Assembly: GCA_964386975.1 (NCBI GenBank)
Contig: CAYLUS010000036.1
Coordinates: forward strand, 1 to 22,552
Reading direction: 5' to 3'
Source: UBA6136 sp964386975
GTDB taxonomy: Bacteria; Pseudomonadota; Gammaproteobacteria; Methylococcales; Methylococcaceae
Length of the DNA stretch: 22,552 nt
Every line of letters starts with the position of its first letter. Within the stretch, counting starts at the first letter, position 1. Below are positions 15,293-21,777 of this stretch, in pieces. The position numbers were made by a program, and so were the translations under genes. The notes under the pieces were generated by a model, which did no database searches, was not told where the DNA came from, and saw only the letters and a program-made list of their open reading frames with translations.

Positions 15293-15772
15293 ATGTTATT
15301 CGGTCCGTCAAAGCCTGTAATCGGCAAGGCCTCTGTGGTGGTCGATGTCCCCCGAGAACAGATCTTTCAGTTTGTGGGTGAGTCCTTCTTTGAAAATTAC
15401 CCCCGATGGTCACCTGAAGTCATCAAGCTTGAGGCAGTCAAGGGCGAAGGCATCGCTCTTGGGAACGTGATGCGACAGGTTCGTGTCGACCATGGTCACA
15501 AGTCCGAGTCAACTTTCAAGGTAGCCGAATTAGATCCGCCTCACAAACTGGTCTTTGAAGGCGTGTCAAATGCCTATCGCTGCATTTACGAGTTTGAGGA
15601 GGAGGGGGAATTGGGCGAAGCCACAAGGTTGAGCTTCACCTTTGTATTCCCGGAGCTTGAGATGATGCTGAGGCCGTTTGAAAAACTGGTACGTGTCGCT
15701 GTGCAAGAGGGTGCAAGTCGAACGGCACGAAATCTCAAGGGATTGATTGAAAGCCGATCAAAAGCGGCATAA
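15293..15772 (+). CDS. SRPBCC (START/polyketide cyclase-fold) ligand-binding protein, copy 1
   Basis: The start is ATG 15293 (GGAG at 15283-15286, 6-base spacer), giving 159 residues. The pattern fits an SRPBCC helix-grip fold: an N-terminal strand (ASVVVDVPREQIFQFV), the conserved ENYPRWSPEVIKLE, a central GNVMRQVRV, STFKVAELDPPHKLVFEG, an antiparallel strand (RLSFTFVFPELEMM) and a long C-terminal helix (LRPFEKLVRVAVQEGA). These proteins hold hydrophobic ligands such as lipids, quinones or polyketides, and no specific ligand can be read from the sequence. It is clearly paralogous to the SRPBCC gene at 19115-19591: ENYxRW, RQVRV, STFxVxEL, YRxIY, MRPFxKLxR and LIES are shared in order. It is followed 35 bases later by a LOV gene, as is its paralogue. 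Confidence 0.85.
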   Translation: MLFGPSKPVIGKASVVVDVPREQIFQFVGESFFENYPRWSPEVIKLEAVKGEGIALGNVMRQVRVDHGHKSESTFKVAELDPPHKLVFEGVSNAYRCIYEFEEEGELGEATRLSFTFVFPELEMMLRPFEKLVRVAVQEGASRTARNLKGLIESRSKAA

Positions 15773-15807
15773 CTGGTGGAAAGCCAACCTCAAGGGAGAC
15801 AAACAAT

Positions 15808-16266
15808 ATGTTCTTTATCGCAGAAAAAGATCCCGGGATCATTCCAAGTGTGCTCTCCCAAATCCTGGATGCCAGTGTCAACGGCTTAACTCTGGCCGAT
15901 CCGGATCTACCGGACATGCCGATCGTATTCGTCAACAAAGCCTTCGAAACCATCTCGGGCTACCCGCGTGATGAGGTGGTTGGCAAGAATTGCCGTTTTC
16001 TTCAAGGCGATGATCGTGATCAAGAGGGACGCAAGGTCCTCCGCAAGGCGATAGAGGAATGCCAACCGGCAGAGGTGACCCTAAGAAACTATCGGAAAAA
16101 CGGAGAGCTGTTCTATAACCATCTGGCCATTACCCCTCTGTTTGATCAAACCGGTACGTTGATTTATTACTTGGGCGTTCAATACGATGTCACGGTGCAG
16201 GTAAAAGCGGAGCAAGAAATCGAGCGATTGAGCAAAGCGCTGGAATCAGTTACCCGTTTGAGCTGA
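15808..16266 (+). CDS. Short LOV-domain blue-light photoreceptor protein, copy 1
   Basis: 152 residues, a single LOV (PAS) domain with short N- and C-terminal caps and no effector domain. The photoactive Cys62 is in GKNCRFLQG, flavin contacts Asn94 (LRNYRKNG) and Asn104 (FYNHLAITP) are present, and Gln125 (LGVQYDV) sits where the signalling Gln is found. It should therefore bind FMN and form the cysteinyl-flavin adduct under blue light. The C-terminal helix (AEQEIERLSKALESV) is a probable dimerisation or J-alpha helix. The ribosome-binding site GGGAGAC is 7 bases before ATG, identical in sequence and spacing to the other LOV gene. By my hand alignment the two LOV proteins are about 59% identical without gaps over 147 residues. 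With no output domain it must act by protein contact, plausibly with the SRPBCC or RatA-like neighbours. Confidence 0.93.
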   Translation: MFFIAEKDPGIIPSVLSQILDASVNGLTLADPDLPDMPIVFVNKAFETISGYPRDEVVGKNCRFLQGDDRDQEGRKVLRKAIEECQPAEVTLRNYRKNGELFYNHLAITPLFDQTGTLIYYLGVQYDVTVQVKAEQEIERLSKALESVTRLS

Positions 16267-16305
16267 TGCCCTAACCAGCTTGAAACATGCATTAGAGAGA
16301 CCCGC

Positions 16306-16746
16306 ATGCCAGAGATACGAACCAGCGTTTGCGTAAATTACACTGCTGAGGAGATGTACGCCCTCGTGAATGATGTGCGGGCTTATCCGAAATACATCCC
16401 GATGTGCAGTGATGTAAAGTTGCTCGAAGAACAGCCGGACAAACTCAAGGCCACGATCACCATGTCCAAGGGCATGATCCGTCTGTCTTTTACAACCCTG
16501 AACACGATGGTGGAGGGAGCCTCGATTTCCATGCAATTGGTCGAGGGTCCTTTCAAAAAGATGAATGGCGTGTGGCGGTTTGATCCCTCGGAGTCAGGCG
16601 GATGCGAAGTGGATTTCAAACTGCATTTTGAATTTGCAAGTGCGATGCTGAGCGTTGCATTTAACGGTCTTTTCAAGGAAGTCACTGAATCCATGGTCAG
16701 CGCCTTCTGTAAGCAGGCTGCTGTGATCTACGGTCCACGTCGCTGA
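16306..16746 (+). CDS. RatA/Coq10-like SRPBCC protein
   Basis: 146 residues matching the RatA/Coq10 plan end to end: MPEIRTSVCVNYTAEEMYALVNDVRAYPKYIP at the N-terminus, VSKG-type core (TMSKGMIRLSFTT), LVEGPFKKMNGVWRF, FELHF-type strand (VDFKLHFEFASAML) and helix FNGLFKEVTESMVSAFCKQA. Coq10 binds ubiquinone and supports respiratory electron transfer; E. coli RatA was described as affecting 70S ribosome assembly. Such genes usually lie beside smpB and rnfH; neither is here. Instead it is the third gene of the SRPBCC-LOV set, starting 39 bases after the LOV stop. Quinone or lipid binding is therefore a better guess than a toxin role, but the sequence cannot settle it. Confidence 0.85.
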   Translation: MPEIRTSVCVNYTAEEMYALVNDVRAYPKYIPMCSDVKLLEEQPDKLKATITMSKGMIRLSFTTLNTMVEGASISMQLVEGPFKKMNGVWRFDPSESGGCEVDFKLHFEFASAMLSVAFNGLFKEVTESMVSAFCKQAAVIYGPRR

Positions 16747-16826
16747 TGCTTCTTCTGTGACTGGTCAATCGAGGGAGCTTATCCGTCCCGTCGCTCCAGT
16801 ATTTCCTTATGCAGAGACACCCTTCT

Positions 16827-17636
16827 TCACTTGATTGGCCTTACCTCTCCGGTTGCTGAGTAGCTGTGATCGCTGGTTGGCAGTTCGACTTCCCCATCGG
16901 CTGTGCGTTTGGGTCTTGGAATCATGAGTCGGGCCACTTGCCGGTTACGAATCCAGATCAGGATCCTCGCAAGAAACAAAAGACCGATGATCAAGCCATA
17001 GAACAGGGGGTCGGCCAGATTGCCTTTAAGTTGCATGACGTAGTGCAGGATGCTGACAACAGCAGCTACGTAAATCCAGCGATGCAGTTTCTTCCAGTTT
17101 TTACCCAATAATTTCTTCCCCTGTTTTGGGGAGCTCACCGCGAGCAGGGTCAAAATAACCGCAGAGAGAAGGCCGGGCCAGATGTAGGGCGTTTCGAGTA
17201 TGTCCCGGCCAATGACCCGCCAGACCCATGCATGGTCAATCGACAGATAGCCATACACATGGAGACCTGCATAAAAGAAGGAAGCTAAACCAAACAGTTG
17301 CCGATAGGCGGCAACCCCGCGCCAGGCAGTCACGGCTTGAAGCGGCGTGATGAGCAAGGTGATACAGAGAAACCGCAAGCCCCAGATACCGGTGTAGAGA
17401 TGAAACGATTCAACCGGATTTGCCCCCAGAGCACCCAAGGCGACCTCGGCCATCAGGTAGACCAGCGGCAGCGCACAGAGGAACAGGCAAAAATTCCAGG
17501 TATCGGACAGCCAGGACAATACGGTGACGAGGAGCGGTGAGGAAACCCCCATTCTGTCCAACTCGAGCGTTTTTTCTTGTTTCCGCAGAACGGCGGCAAA
17601 ATGCCTCATGGATTCGAAGAGGGTGTCAGCACGCAT
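16827..17636 (-). CDS. msrQ: MsrQ, haem-binding membrane subunit of the MsrPQ methionine sulfoxide reductase
   Basis: 269 residues with about six hydrophobic segments (from about 35 to 230) and the ferric-reductase-like layout of MsrQ (YedZ). Candidate haem-ligand histidines are His126 (FYAGLHVYGY), His185 (KKLHRWIYV) and His198 (SILHYVMQ); the 13-residue spacing of the last two matches the E. coli protein. It supplies electrons, from flavin and quinone pools, to periplasmic MsrP. The start codon overlaps the msrP stop (TGATG), which supports coupled translation. It also means an N-terminal extension of about 35 residues compared with typical MsrQ, and a charged C-terminal tail follows the last segment. 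No terminator with a T tract was seen in the 80 bases to the convergent RatA-like gene. Confidence 0.9.
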   Translation of the reverse strand: MRADTLFESMRHFAAVLRKQEKTLELDRMGVSSPLLVTVLSWLSDTWNFCLFLCALPLVYLMAEVALGALGANPVESFHLYTGIWGLRFLCITLLITPLQAVTAWRGVAAYRQLFGLASFFYAGLHVYGYLSIDHAWVWRVIGRDILETPYIWPGLLSAVILTLLAVSSPKQGKKLLGKNWKKLHRWIYVAAVVSILHYVMQLKGNLADPLFYGLIIGLLFLARILIWIRNRQVARLMIPRPKRTADGEVELPTSDHSYSATGEVRPIK

Positions 17637-18577
17637 CAGAAAAACCGTTTGAGATCGAGTCCGGCGTAGAGGTTTGCGACCTGGTCGCCATAGCCATTGA
17701 ATAGCTGGGTAGCCGAGCGGGGTTGATTGAAGGCGCTTGCAAGCGGCCGCTCAGTTGCCTGACTCCAGCGGGGGTGCGGCACATCGGGATTGACGTTGGC
17801 ATAGAAGCCATATTCACTCGGTGCCTGACGATTCCAGGTGGTCTTGGGTTGCTGTTCGGTGAGTTCGATCCGGACAAGGGCTTTGATGCTTTTGAAACCA
17901 TACTTCCACGGAACGACAAGCCTTAGTGGGGCGCCGTTCTGGGGTGATAGCGGTTTTCCATAAAGCCCGGTGGCAATCAGCGTTAACGGGTGCATCGCCT
18001 CATCCAGGCGCAGGCCTTCCTGGTAGGGCCACTCCAGTAAACGGCCCTGCTTCTGATTAGGCATGATCTCGGGCGCCTCGACGGCGGTAAACGACACAAA
18101 TCGCGCCGATCCCAGAGGTTGTGCTGCCAAAAGGACATCCTTGAGGGCGATGCCGGTCCAGGGAAGAATCGCTGACCAGCCCTCGACGCAGCGGAAGCGA
18201 TAGATACGGTGCTCAGGTCTAAAGCGTCGAATCAGTTCATCGAGGTCCAGTTGCAAGGGCTTTTCTACAAGTCCACGGACCTCCAAAGTCCAAGGTCGGA
18301 TTTTAAGTGCCGTTGCCAGGCGTGAGGGCGCCTCTTTTTCAAAAGAGAACTCGTAATAGTTGTTGTATTGGGTAACCGCCCGCTCGGGTGTCGGCACGAG
18401 TTGCGTCCCGGATTCATTATCGGGTGCGGAGCGGGACACGGAACCGACTTCCGATCGGGCTGAAGGTGCGAGTCCAAGCATTACCCCAGAGCCAAGAAGT
18501 TCCAGAAAGCGGCGTCGGGCTTCCCAGACCTCAGATGGCGTAATGTCAGGTTCTGAAGGCCCCTTTAGATGTTCCAT
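17636..18577 (-). CDS. msrP: MsrP, periplasmic molybdopterin-dependent methionine sulfoxide reductase
   Basis: 313 residues. The N-terminus has a twin-arginine signal (ARRRFLELLGSGVMLGL, about 20-36), as needed for export of a folded Mo-cofactor enzyme. The sulfite-oxidase fold follows: YNNYYEFSF (about 71-79), the Mo-ligand Cys130 in YRFRCVEGWSAILPWTG, LRLVVPWKYGFKSIK and a C-terminal NGYGDQVANLYAGLDLKRFF. MsrP reduces methionine sulfoxide in envelope proteins with electrons from MsrQ. It begins 47 bases after the LOV gene on the same strand, so msrPQ may be co-transcribed with the SRPBCC-LOV pair. That arrangement is unusual for msrPQ, which is often controlled by hypochlorite-responsive systems. 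No strong ribosome-binding site precedes ATG 18577. Confidence 0.92.
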   Translation of the reverse strand: MEHLKGPSEPDITPSEVWEARRRFLELLGSGVMLGLAPSARSEVGSVSRSAPDNESGTQLVPTPERAVTQYNNYYEFSFEKEAPSRLATALKIRPWTLEVRGLVEKPLQLDLDELIRRFRPEHRIYRFRCVEGWSAILPWTGIALKDVLLAAQPLGSARFVSFTAVEAPEIMPNQKQGRLLEWPYQEGLRLDEAMHPLTLIATGLYGKPLSPQNGAPLRLVVPWKYGFKSIKALVRIELTEQQPKTTWNRQAPSEYGFYANVNPDVPHPRWSQATERPLASAFNQPRSATQLFNGYGDQVANLYAGLDLKRFF

Positions 18578-18624
18578 ATCGGACAGACGGGTGGACCCGC
18601 AGTTCGGAAAGTGACGATGAGGGA

Positions 18625-19068
18625 TCAGGTATTCAGCAACTCGGTGAGTTTCTTGATTTCCTGGTCCGCATTGACCTTGTAGGTGATGTCATACTGCACC
18701 CCGAGGTAGTAGAGCAGGTTGCCCTTGTTATCGAACAGAGGGGTGACGGCAAGATGATTATGGAACAAAGTCCCATCCTTTTTGTAGTTTCGAAGGGTTA
18801 CTGAGACCGCTTCGTGTTTTTTCAAGCTTTCCCGCAAGCGCACGATCTCGGGTTGGTCCTTGTCGCTTCCTTGGAGGAACCGGCAGTTTTTGCCAACAAT
18901 CTCGTCCGGACGATACCCCGTCAGATCCTCGAACGCCTTATTGGCATATACGATAGGACAGTCTTCCTGATCCGGATCAGCCAGAGTCACACCATTGACG
19001 CAATGGTCGAGAATTGCACTGAGCACTTGGGGGATCAAGCCGGTGTCTTTTCTTAGAATCAGGGGCAT
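18625..19068 (-). CDS. Short LOV-domain blue-light photoreceptor protein, copy 2
   Basis: 147 residues, a lone LOV domain. Photoactive Cys62 in GKNCRFLQG, Asn94 (LRNYKKDG), Asn104 (FHNHLAVTP) and Gln125 (LGVQYDI) all match the positions in the first LOV protein, so flavin binding and adduct formation are expected. The C-terminal helix is slightly shorter (ADQEIKKLTELLNT). The divergence between copies is concentrated in residues 72-90, a surface helix region, which may specify different partners. The gene lies 46 bases after the SRPBCC copy 2 stop and 47 bases before msrP, in the same orientation, with the ribosome-binding site GGGAGAC-N7-ATG. The photoreceptor assignment is firm; the output is unknown. 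Confidence 0.93.
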   Translation of the reverse strand: MPLILRKDTGLIPQVLSAILDHCVNGVTLADPDQEDCPIVYANKAFEDLTGYRPDEIVGKNCRFLQGSDKDQPEIVRLRESLKKHEAVSVTLRNYKKDGTLFHNHLAVTPLFDNKGNLLYYLGVQYDITYKVNADQEIKKLTELLNT

Positions 19069-19114
19069 CTTTTCGGTCTCCCGTTTTGAAGTTGGGGGCA
19101 GTTAAGGGGGTGGC

Positions 19115-19591
19115 TCAGGCCGTGGATTCGATCAGATCGGTCAGCGTGAGAACGGTGGCTTCCACTCCCTCGCTGATGGCAGATCGCAAGAGCTTCACAA
19201 ACGGTCGCATGAATAACTCTACTTCGAGGAGTTCAAACCGGAAGGTAATACTGGATTCAGTGGGACCAGAGGCTTCGATGCGGTAGATCTGGCGGTAGGG
19301 CATATCGATCCCCTGAAAAGAGAACCGGTCGTATTTCTCGAGTTCGATCACTTCGAATGTGGAGGTGATCGGTTCTTCATTTTCCACACGGACCTGTCTC
19401 ACCCGACTGCCTTTTCTCAACGGAACTCCATCAAGGGGTTCCAACTCGACCACGTCGGTCATCCATCGCTGGTAGTTTTCGTGAAAATTATCTGCGATGA
19501 ACTCGAAGACTTTGGACTGTTCCTGAGTCACACGAGCCGTCATTTCGGCTGCGATCGGCTCTGACAGATTGGGTTTAAGTTTAAGTTCCAT
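19115..19591 (-). CDS. SRPBCC (START/polyketide cyclase-fold) ligand-binding protein, copy 2
   Basis: 158 residues from ATG 19591 (AGGA about 10 bases upstream); a frame extension to 19624 is not needed. It shows the same ordered blocks as copy 1: HENYQRWMTDVVELE, SRVRQVRVENE, TSTFEVIELEKYDRFSFQG, YRQIYRIEA, FRFELLEVELFMRPFVKLLR and TDLIESTA at the end. It should form the same hydrophobic-cavity fold. The order SRPBCC then LOV is kept in both copies, implying that the pair evolved as a unit. Here the pair is preceded by a fatty acid hydroxylase-superfamily gene (92-base gap) and followed by msrPQ. The ligand is unknown. Confidence 0.83.
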   Translation of the reverse strand: MELKLKPNLSEPIAAEMTARVTQEQSKVFEFIADNFHENYQRWMTDVVELEPLDGVPLRKGSRVRQVRVENEEPITSTFEVIELEKYDRFSFQGIDMPYRQIYRIEASGPTESSITFRFELLEVELFMRPFVKLLRSAISEGVEATVLTLTDLIESTA

Positions 19592-19683
19592 GCGTCGTAG
19601 TCCTGGCCTGAGTAACGGCCTCAAGAGCCTCTAGGAGTCGGGTCGAGCAGTGGCGAGAGTCATGGACCATGGCGCGATGTCTC

Positions 19684-20502
19684 TTACTTGCGGCCCACGT
19701 TGGGGATGATTTTCAACACCTTGCGAAAGTGATTTTCGGTCAAGAGCCCGATGCAGAAGAGCTGGATAAAGTTCTCAGCAATAATGATTTCAAGACCTAT
19801 TTTTTCGGGCACAGCCTCAAGACGTGTTCCGAAGATGTGATCCCAGAATGCAAGGACAATGCCGTAATTACTGTCATGTTGCCCACGGGCGGCGGAGTGA
19901 TGCGTGCGATGGAGCGACGGCGTGATTAAATAGCGGGAGATCTTGCTTTCATTGGGGATCTCCGTATTCGAGTGGTGAAAGAGGATGAAGAGAAACTGAA
20001 TCGCCTCCATCGCCAGAATGATGTGTGCATCCACCCCGATCAGCATCACGAAGAGGCATTTGTAGGGAATTTCGATCAACAGATCGATCACATGGAAACG
20101 AAAACCGGTCGTGACGTTAAAAGCCTTGTCACTGTGATGAACCTTGTGGAACCGCCACAAGAAATCGTTGTGGTGGTTGATAACATGCCATAGGTATATA
20201 GCTAGATCGTAGATTAAAAAGGTCAAAATCCATTTCGCCGGGCCCTCCGGCATGCCACTGAGAAGGCCATGCCCTGCAAACTCTTGGGCGACAAAAAACA
20301 AAGAGGTGGCCCGGATCAGGGTCAGTACCACGTTGTTGAACAAAAAAGCGGTGAAATTGGTGAACATGGATTGTTTGTTCACCGTTTTGCTGAACACGAA
20401 GCGGGGACGCTTTTTCTCTAGTGTCATCAAGATAAAAAGCGAGACGAGCGCCAGAGTGATCGAGAGATTACTGATCGTCAGAGCAAATTCCTGCGTAGCC
20501 AT
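19684..20502 (-). CDS. Fatty acid hydroxylase/sterol desaturase superfamily membrane di-iron protein
   Basis: 272 residues with hydrophobic segments at about 10-27, 52-72, 91-107 and 145-175. The iron-binding histidine clusters of the superfamily are present in order: HVINH (106-110), FHKVHH (118-123), His137, FHHSN (175-179) and HRTHHS (198-203). Family members hydroxylate or desaturate sterols, fatty acids, carotenoids or alkylglycerols in the membrane using O2. The sequence does not say which substrate applies here. It is the likely first gene of the minus-strand set leading to SRPBCC copy 2, LOV copy 2 and msrPQ. A lipid modified by this enzyme might be the ligand of the SRPBCC protein, which is inference. 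The start ATG 20502 is divergent from the SrkA-like gene with about 118 bases between them. Confidence 0.85.
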   Translation of the reverse strand: MATQEFALTISNLSITLALVSLFILMTLEKKRPRFVFSKTVNKQSMFTNFTAFLFNNVVLTLIRATSLFFVAQEFAGHGLLSGMPEGPAKWILTFLIYDLAIYLWHVINHHNDFLWRFHKVHHSDKAFNVTTGFRFHVIDLLIEIPYKCLFVMLIGVDAHIILAMEAIQFLFILFHHSNTEIPNESKISRYLITPSLHRTHHSAARGQHDSNYGIVLAFWDHIFGTRLEAVPEKIGLEIIIAENFIQLFCIGLLTENHFRKVLKIIPNVGRK

Positions 20503-20620
20503 TCATTGCCTCTGTGTCTGGTGTTTGCCCGGCTATTTCCAATGTCATGGGGAGTCGGACAGCATTCGAAAGTCGCGTTACTGATTGAGAAAGACCTCGG
20601 AAAAAGAACAAAGTTCAACC

Positions 20621-21649
20621 ATGGAATTCGACCTTGACCCTGAGCGCGTGAATCTCTTCGCTGAAGAACATGCCCATCCATTTGCCCGATTGACGCCGGA
20701 TCAGATTGTCATCGCTCTCCTCCAGCATGGATTTGAGGCCGATGGTCGGATCATGGCGCTCAACAGTTATGAGAATCGGGTTTTCCAGGTTGGTCTGGAC
20801 CAAGGCGGGTTTCTGATTGCCAAGTTTTATCGGCCGGGGCGGTGGAGTGATGAGGCTATTCTCGAGGAGCATGCTTATCTGAATGCGCTGGCGGAGGCAG
20901 AGGTCCCTGTCAGTGGCGTGATTGCCAATCATGAGGGGCAGACGCTGTTTAAGGCCGACGGATATCGTTTCTCACTCTCTCCACGCATGGGTGGCAGAGT
21001 CCCGGAAATCGAGGACCTGGATACGCTTGAAGCGCTTGGGCGACTTATTGCACGCATGCATGCTATCGGCAAGAAGACCCCCTTCGTTCATCGTCCCGAA
21101 GTCAGCCCCCTCACTTATGGTCATCTGCCAGCAGAGCGGATCCTCGCCAGTGGCTTGATTCCCTCCAACCGGGTTAAAGCCTATGAATCAGCACTTCGTA
21201 GTGCCTTGATGCTGGTCGATGAGGCATTCAGTCGCGCACAACCGCTTGAAAGGTTGAGGTTGCACGCAGATCTTTATGCCGGAAATATTCTGGATACCGG
21301 CGAAGGTCCCTTGTTGCTTGATTTTGATGACGCCCGCATGGGGCCTAGGGTCCAGGATCTCTGGATGCTTGCGCAAGGCAGTGACCAGGAGCGCCAGATC
21401 GCCCTGATGACGCTAATCGAGGGGTATGACACCTTTGAGGCATTTGATCTTAAGGAACTTCGGCTGATCGAGCCGTTGCGGACGCTTCGACTGATTCATT
21501 TCACTGAATGGCTCTCCGCCCGCACGCAGGATCCAGCGTTTTTTAGCGTGTTTCCTCATTTTGGTTCCGATCATGACTGGATCGAGCGGACGGTCGAGTT
21601 GCAAGAGCAAATCGAGAGGATGCAGATCGAAGGCCTGGGTTTGTTCTAG
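20621..21649 (+). CDS. srkA: SrkA-like stress response kinase (YihE family)
   Basis: 342 residues from ATG 20621; the frame opens slightly earlier at a TTG without support. It has the aminoglycoside-phosphotransferase-like kinase fold: SYENRVFQVGL (about 49-59, nucleotide loop), LIAKFYRPGRW (Lys about 68), a catalytic loop HADLYAGNIL (215-224, with Asp217 and Asn222), and the metal-binding segment LLLDFDDARMGPRVQDLWML (about 231-250). Length and the 'FDDARxGPxVQDLWML' motif match SrkA, a Ser/Thr kinase that protects E. coli under envelope or oxidative stress. In many genomes the gene sits beside dsbA; here it is alone on its strand, followed by a convergent kinase gene. Confidence 0.9.
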   Translation: MEFDLDPERVNLFAEEHAHPFARLTPDQIVIALLQHGFEADGRIMALNSYENRVFQVGLDQGGFLIAKFYRPGRWSDEAILEEHAYLNALAEAEVPVSGVIANHEGQTLFKADGYRFSLSPRMGGRVPEIEDLDTLEALGRLIARMHAIGKKTPFVHRPEVSPLTYGHLPAERILASGLIPSNRVKAYESALRSALMLVDEAFSRAQPLERLRLHADLYAGNILDTGEGPLLLDFDDARMGPRVQDLWMLAQGSDQERQIALMTLIEGYDTFEAFDLKELRLIEPLRTLRLIHFTEWLSARTQDPAFFSVFPHFGSDHDWIERTVELQEQIERMQIEGLGLF

Positions 21650-21777
21650 AGGCATTCCAATGTCACCGGATTTTCATCTGGCAACAGGGGGGAGAGGACG
21701 GTTATAGAACCGCCTCGAGCCACTTGAGTACGGATAATGGCAGGTCATCAGCGCGCGGGCATCCACACGAATCAGTC

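Noticed and set aside
21694..21716. Hairpin GAGG(A)CGGTT-ATAG-AACCGCCTC between convergent kinase genes
   Set aside because: The stem is good but no T tract follows on either strand, so I do not call an intrinsic terminator.
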